A stretch of 22,500 bases of DNA, taken from positions 1 to 22,500 of the forward strand of contig JAHBMJ010002919.1 of assembly GCA_018398765.1 (NCBI GenBank). The letters are read 5' to 3'. The number at the start of each line of letters is the position of its first letter. The stretch's first letter is position 1. The notes under the pieces are model-generated. The model saw only the letters and a list, made by a program, of their open reading frames with translations, was not told where the DNA came from and did not search any database. Below are positions 20,504 through 22,500 of this stretch, piece after piece. The translations under genes were made by a program, and so were the position numbers. The DNA comes from Chromera velia (lineage: Eukaryota > Sar > Chromeraceae).

Positions 20504-20714
20504 GAGTATAACCAAGCTGGCAAATGAGCTCAGCGGGTGGCTGCGCGGATGCAGTGCTGTGGAACTCAGCAACACGCAGTACATATATATATTACTGTCA
20601 CGCATGCAGTTGGTGCAACAGTCTGCTGCAACACCCAGCGCGTCGTGCAACACATGGGCATTAAATTGTGCAACACTTTAATTGACAAACACGATACAAA
20701 CACGGGCGCGTATG

Positions 20715-21026
20715 GCCCCGGAAGGCGAAGCGGGGGGCACTTACAAAACAGAAATACCCCAGCCCACGCATGCATGCATGCAGTGTCTCTTTCACTAAAA
20801 ACCTGGCCCCGAAAGGCTGAATTTGCGAGATGCGTGCATCAGATGGGTACTCCCGGGCTTTTCTCCCGGGGGACGGGAGGGTTCTGCATATGTTTTTTTC
20901 TCACGGGGGGGGGGGGTCAGCGCGAGGCTGGCCGGCGTACGTCAATCGTGCAGTTCACATTTTTCTTGCTTTCCGGGGCCGTTCGCAAGCTTGCTTACGT
21001 CAGATATATCAGTGCATGCATGCATG
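20715..21026. repeat. GC-rich repeat unit, copy 1
   Basis: It begins GCCCCGGAAGGCGAAGCGGG, continues through ACAGAAATACCCCAGCCCAC, GGCCCCGAAAGGCTGAATTT, a G run (12 or more), GAGGCTGGCCGGCGT and TTTCCGGGGCCGTTCGCAAG, and ends in GCAT repeats. All landmarks recur in the same order in copy 2 about 462-475 bp downstream. It is non-coding: the frames differ between copies. Confidence 0.85.
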
Positions 21027-21176
21027 GCTACACGCGCATGCGAAATTAATTAACATTTCTCCCGCCGGCCGTGGGTCGCGTTGCCTTATTCCGTATGCAT
21101 GGGGTCTGGCGCGGTTCAGTATCTAGGGTGGCCCACCGGTCTTTATCAGCCTGCCGCCCGCGAGGACTTATGCATA

Positions 21177-21498
21177 GCCCCGGAAAGCGAAGCGGGGGGC
21201 ACTTAGAAAACAGAAATACCCCAGCCCACGTGCGTGCACGCTGTCTTTCAGTAAAAACCCGGCCCCGAAAGGCTGAATTTGGGCTATGCGTGCGTTAGAT
21301 GGGTTTCAGATCTCCACTTACCCCCGGTCTTTTTTCCCGCGGGAGGGGGGGGTTCCGCGCATGCTTTTTTCCCGCGGGGNGGGGGGGGGGGGGTCGGCAC
21401 GAGGCTGGCCGGCGTGCGTCAATCGTGCAGTTCTCATTTTTCTTGCTTTCCGGGGCCGTTCGCAAGTTTGCTTGCGTCAGATGCATGCATGCATGCAT
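21177..21498. repeat. GC-rich repeat unit, copy 2
   Basis: A near-identical second copy in direct orientation, with single-base changes and a slightly longer middle (about 21300-21325). An undetermined base (N) sits at 21380 inside a poly-G run, so the run length is unreliable. The copy ends in ATGCATGCATGCATGCAT. About 150 bp of unrelated sequence separates the copies. Confidence 0.85.
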
Positions 21499-21811
21499 CT
21501 CCCGCGCGATCCATGCATCCATGCATCCGTCGGTCGATCTACATATATATGCATAATTAAGTCGATCCCTCGACATCAATTAAGCATCGCATGCATGCCC
21601 GCCCGGCGCCCGTCCGGGAACTGGGTTGCAAGACTCCAGAGTACTTGATTGCATGGCTCCATTTCTTGGCCTCCCTAACAGTGACGAGAGATCACAAATC
21701 TGTAAACGAACACACTCTGTATCCTGAGAGATCAACAGAGGGGCACAGACTGACCCGCGCTCAGCTCGCTCAATTAGCCTGACCTTTCCAAGGACCGAAG
21801 ACCATTCCAGG
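21499..21811. other. Upstream region of the right-edge gene
   Basis: GCAT/ATCC repeats fade out by about 21540, followed by ATATATATGCATAATTAA and ordinary mixed sequence. It presumably holds promoter and 5' UTR of the gene starting at 21812. No further gene is seen on either strand. Confidence 0.4.
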
Positions 21812-22500
21812 ATGAGGAGTCCTGCGATTCTTTGGTTGGTCCTCTTGCAAACAGCCCTCCATTCTTCATTACTTACACAGGCGAACAAACTTCTCACCAA
21901 ATCGCCCGACCTCAAGCAGCCGCGTCCCTTTCCCCAAGCACCCCCAACCAACAAGGATAAGGGGGACATTCCAGATGTCAAGTCAGCGACTGCAGCTGCC
22001 ATGGAGGCGCATGGAAAGGGGACACTTACCGTTCAGTACCACAAACAGGACATCCAGCTTGCAAACATCCACTCAGTCGCAACAAAGAACGATGTCACAA
22101 AGGGGGCACAAGCAGACATGAGATCCGACAAGGTCGTAACTGCCGATGTCATGAAGAAGAGCAGTGAGACACCCCTCACAGGAAGCCCCCCTTCCCCCTA
22201 CCTGTCTACCACAGCACCCACCACCTCTTCTCCCCTGTCCTCAGCGGGAGGCGCGTCGAGGAACTCCCTTGGCACTTCCGACCACACCATGGATTCAGTG
22301 GGGCAGCAGGTGATCTCAACAGACACACAGGTCAGGCACGTGTCGGGTGTCACAATGAAGGTCACAGTGGAGTCAACAAACGCCGCGGAGAAGTCAACCT
22401 CCGCTGCGACGGGACCCAGGCCGAAGGTAAAGGCGCGTGTGCGAGCACCCACTCTGTTTAACTCCAAGAAGGACCCGGACCTACCGACTGGACTCCCAGA
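21812..22500 (+). CDS. Secreted Thr/Ser/Pro-rich protein, 5' part
   Basis: Not recognised. From ATG 21812 the frame stays open to the window edge (229 codons and two bases). The N-terminus is a textbook signal peptide: MRSPAILWLVLLQTALHSSL, with likely cleavage after LLTQA (about residue 24). A Pro/Lys-rich part follows, then a more structured segment with GTLTVQYHKQDIQLANIHSV, a Ser/Thr/Pro-rich stretch likely to be O-glycosylated or disordered (about 125-155), and a second beta-type segment (VSGVTMKVTVEST). CCGAAG|GTAAAG at 22427 could be a phase-0 donor, after which the open frame would be intronic. The opposite-strand frame at 22198-22467 is treated as a shadow. Secretion is well supported. 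The function is unknown. Confidence 0.6.
   Translation, partial: MRSPAILWLVLLQTALHSSLLTQANKLLTKSPDLKQPRPFPQAPPTNKDKGDIPDVKSATAAAMEAHGKGTLTVQYHKQDIQLANIHSVATKNDVTKGAQADMRSDKVVTADVMKKSSETPLTGSPPSPYLSTTAPTTSSPLSSAGGASRNSLGTSDHTMDSVGQQVISTDTQVRHVSGVTMKVTVESTNAAEKSTSAATGPRPKVKARVRAPTLFNSKKDPDLPTGLP

Noticed and set aside
20537-21126. Several plus-strand open frames through the GC-rich repeat
   Set aside because: The matching frames are not kept between the two repeat copies, and poly-G and GCAT runs create the openness.
1-22500. Dinoflagellate-type spliced leader or non-canonical splice sites
   Set aside because: No spliced-leader-like sequence was noticed and every usable intron is GT-AG.

Overview
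The window looks like nuclear DNA of a protist. Genes carry short GT-AG introns (about 115 to 520 bp) and face both ways. Compact GC-rich genic DNA alternates with AT-rich, gene-poor islands full of inverted repeats, and simple repeats (GA, CT, CAGG/CAGACAGA, GAATGAAT, GCAT) are common. A chromerid-like alveolate or another alga-like protist would fit, but no marker gene proves this. I saw no operons, ribosome-binding sites, CRISPR arrays, rRNA or convincing tRNA.

Layout. 1-2290 is an AT-rich island with hairpins and direct repeats, no gene seen. 2478-2646 is a GA/CAGACA microsatellite. 2856-4740 holds two minus-strand reading units that look like diverged tandem copies of a small secreted-protein gene (hydrophobic leader, then a GCGT motif, then charged sequence, each ending at a phase-0 AAG|GT). 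5704-6666 is a small multi-exon minus-strand gene. 36 bp away, head to head, begins the dominant gene of the window: a three-exon plus-strand gene (6702-14091) coding about 2206 residues of almost wholly low-complexity Gly/Arg, Gln/Pro and Ser-rich protein. 15197-15699 is a two-exon minus-strand gene of 101 residues. 16585-16824 contains a Cys-rich segment resembling TMEM59-family repeats. 17060-18300 is a second AT-rich island with a MITE-like element. 18478-20503 is a two-exon minus-strand gene for a JmjC/cupin-type 2-oxoglutarate oxygenase. 20715-21498 holds two copies of a GC-rich repeat. From 21812 a secreted-protein gene runs off the right edge.

Function. Only the oxygenase can be named with confidence, and the TMEM59-like piece tentatively. 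The giant disordered protein has features common in RNA-binding or ribonucleoprotein proteins (RGG/GG tracts, poly-Gln, a WAD-acidic motif near its N-terminus). The other genes are unrecognised. Nothing shows that the genes act in one pathway. Exon models were derived by hand from reading frame, splice consensus and intron phase, and no transcript evidence was available.
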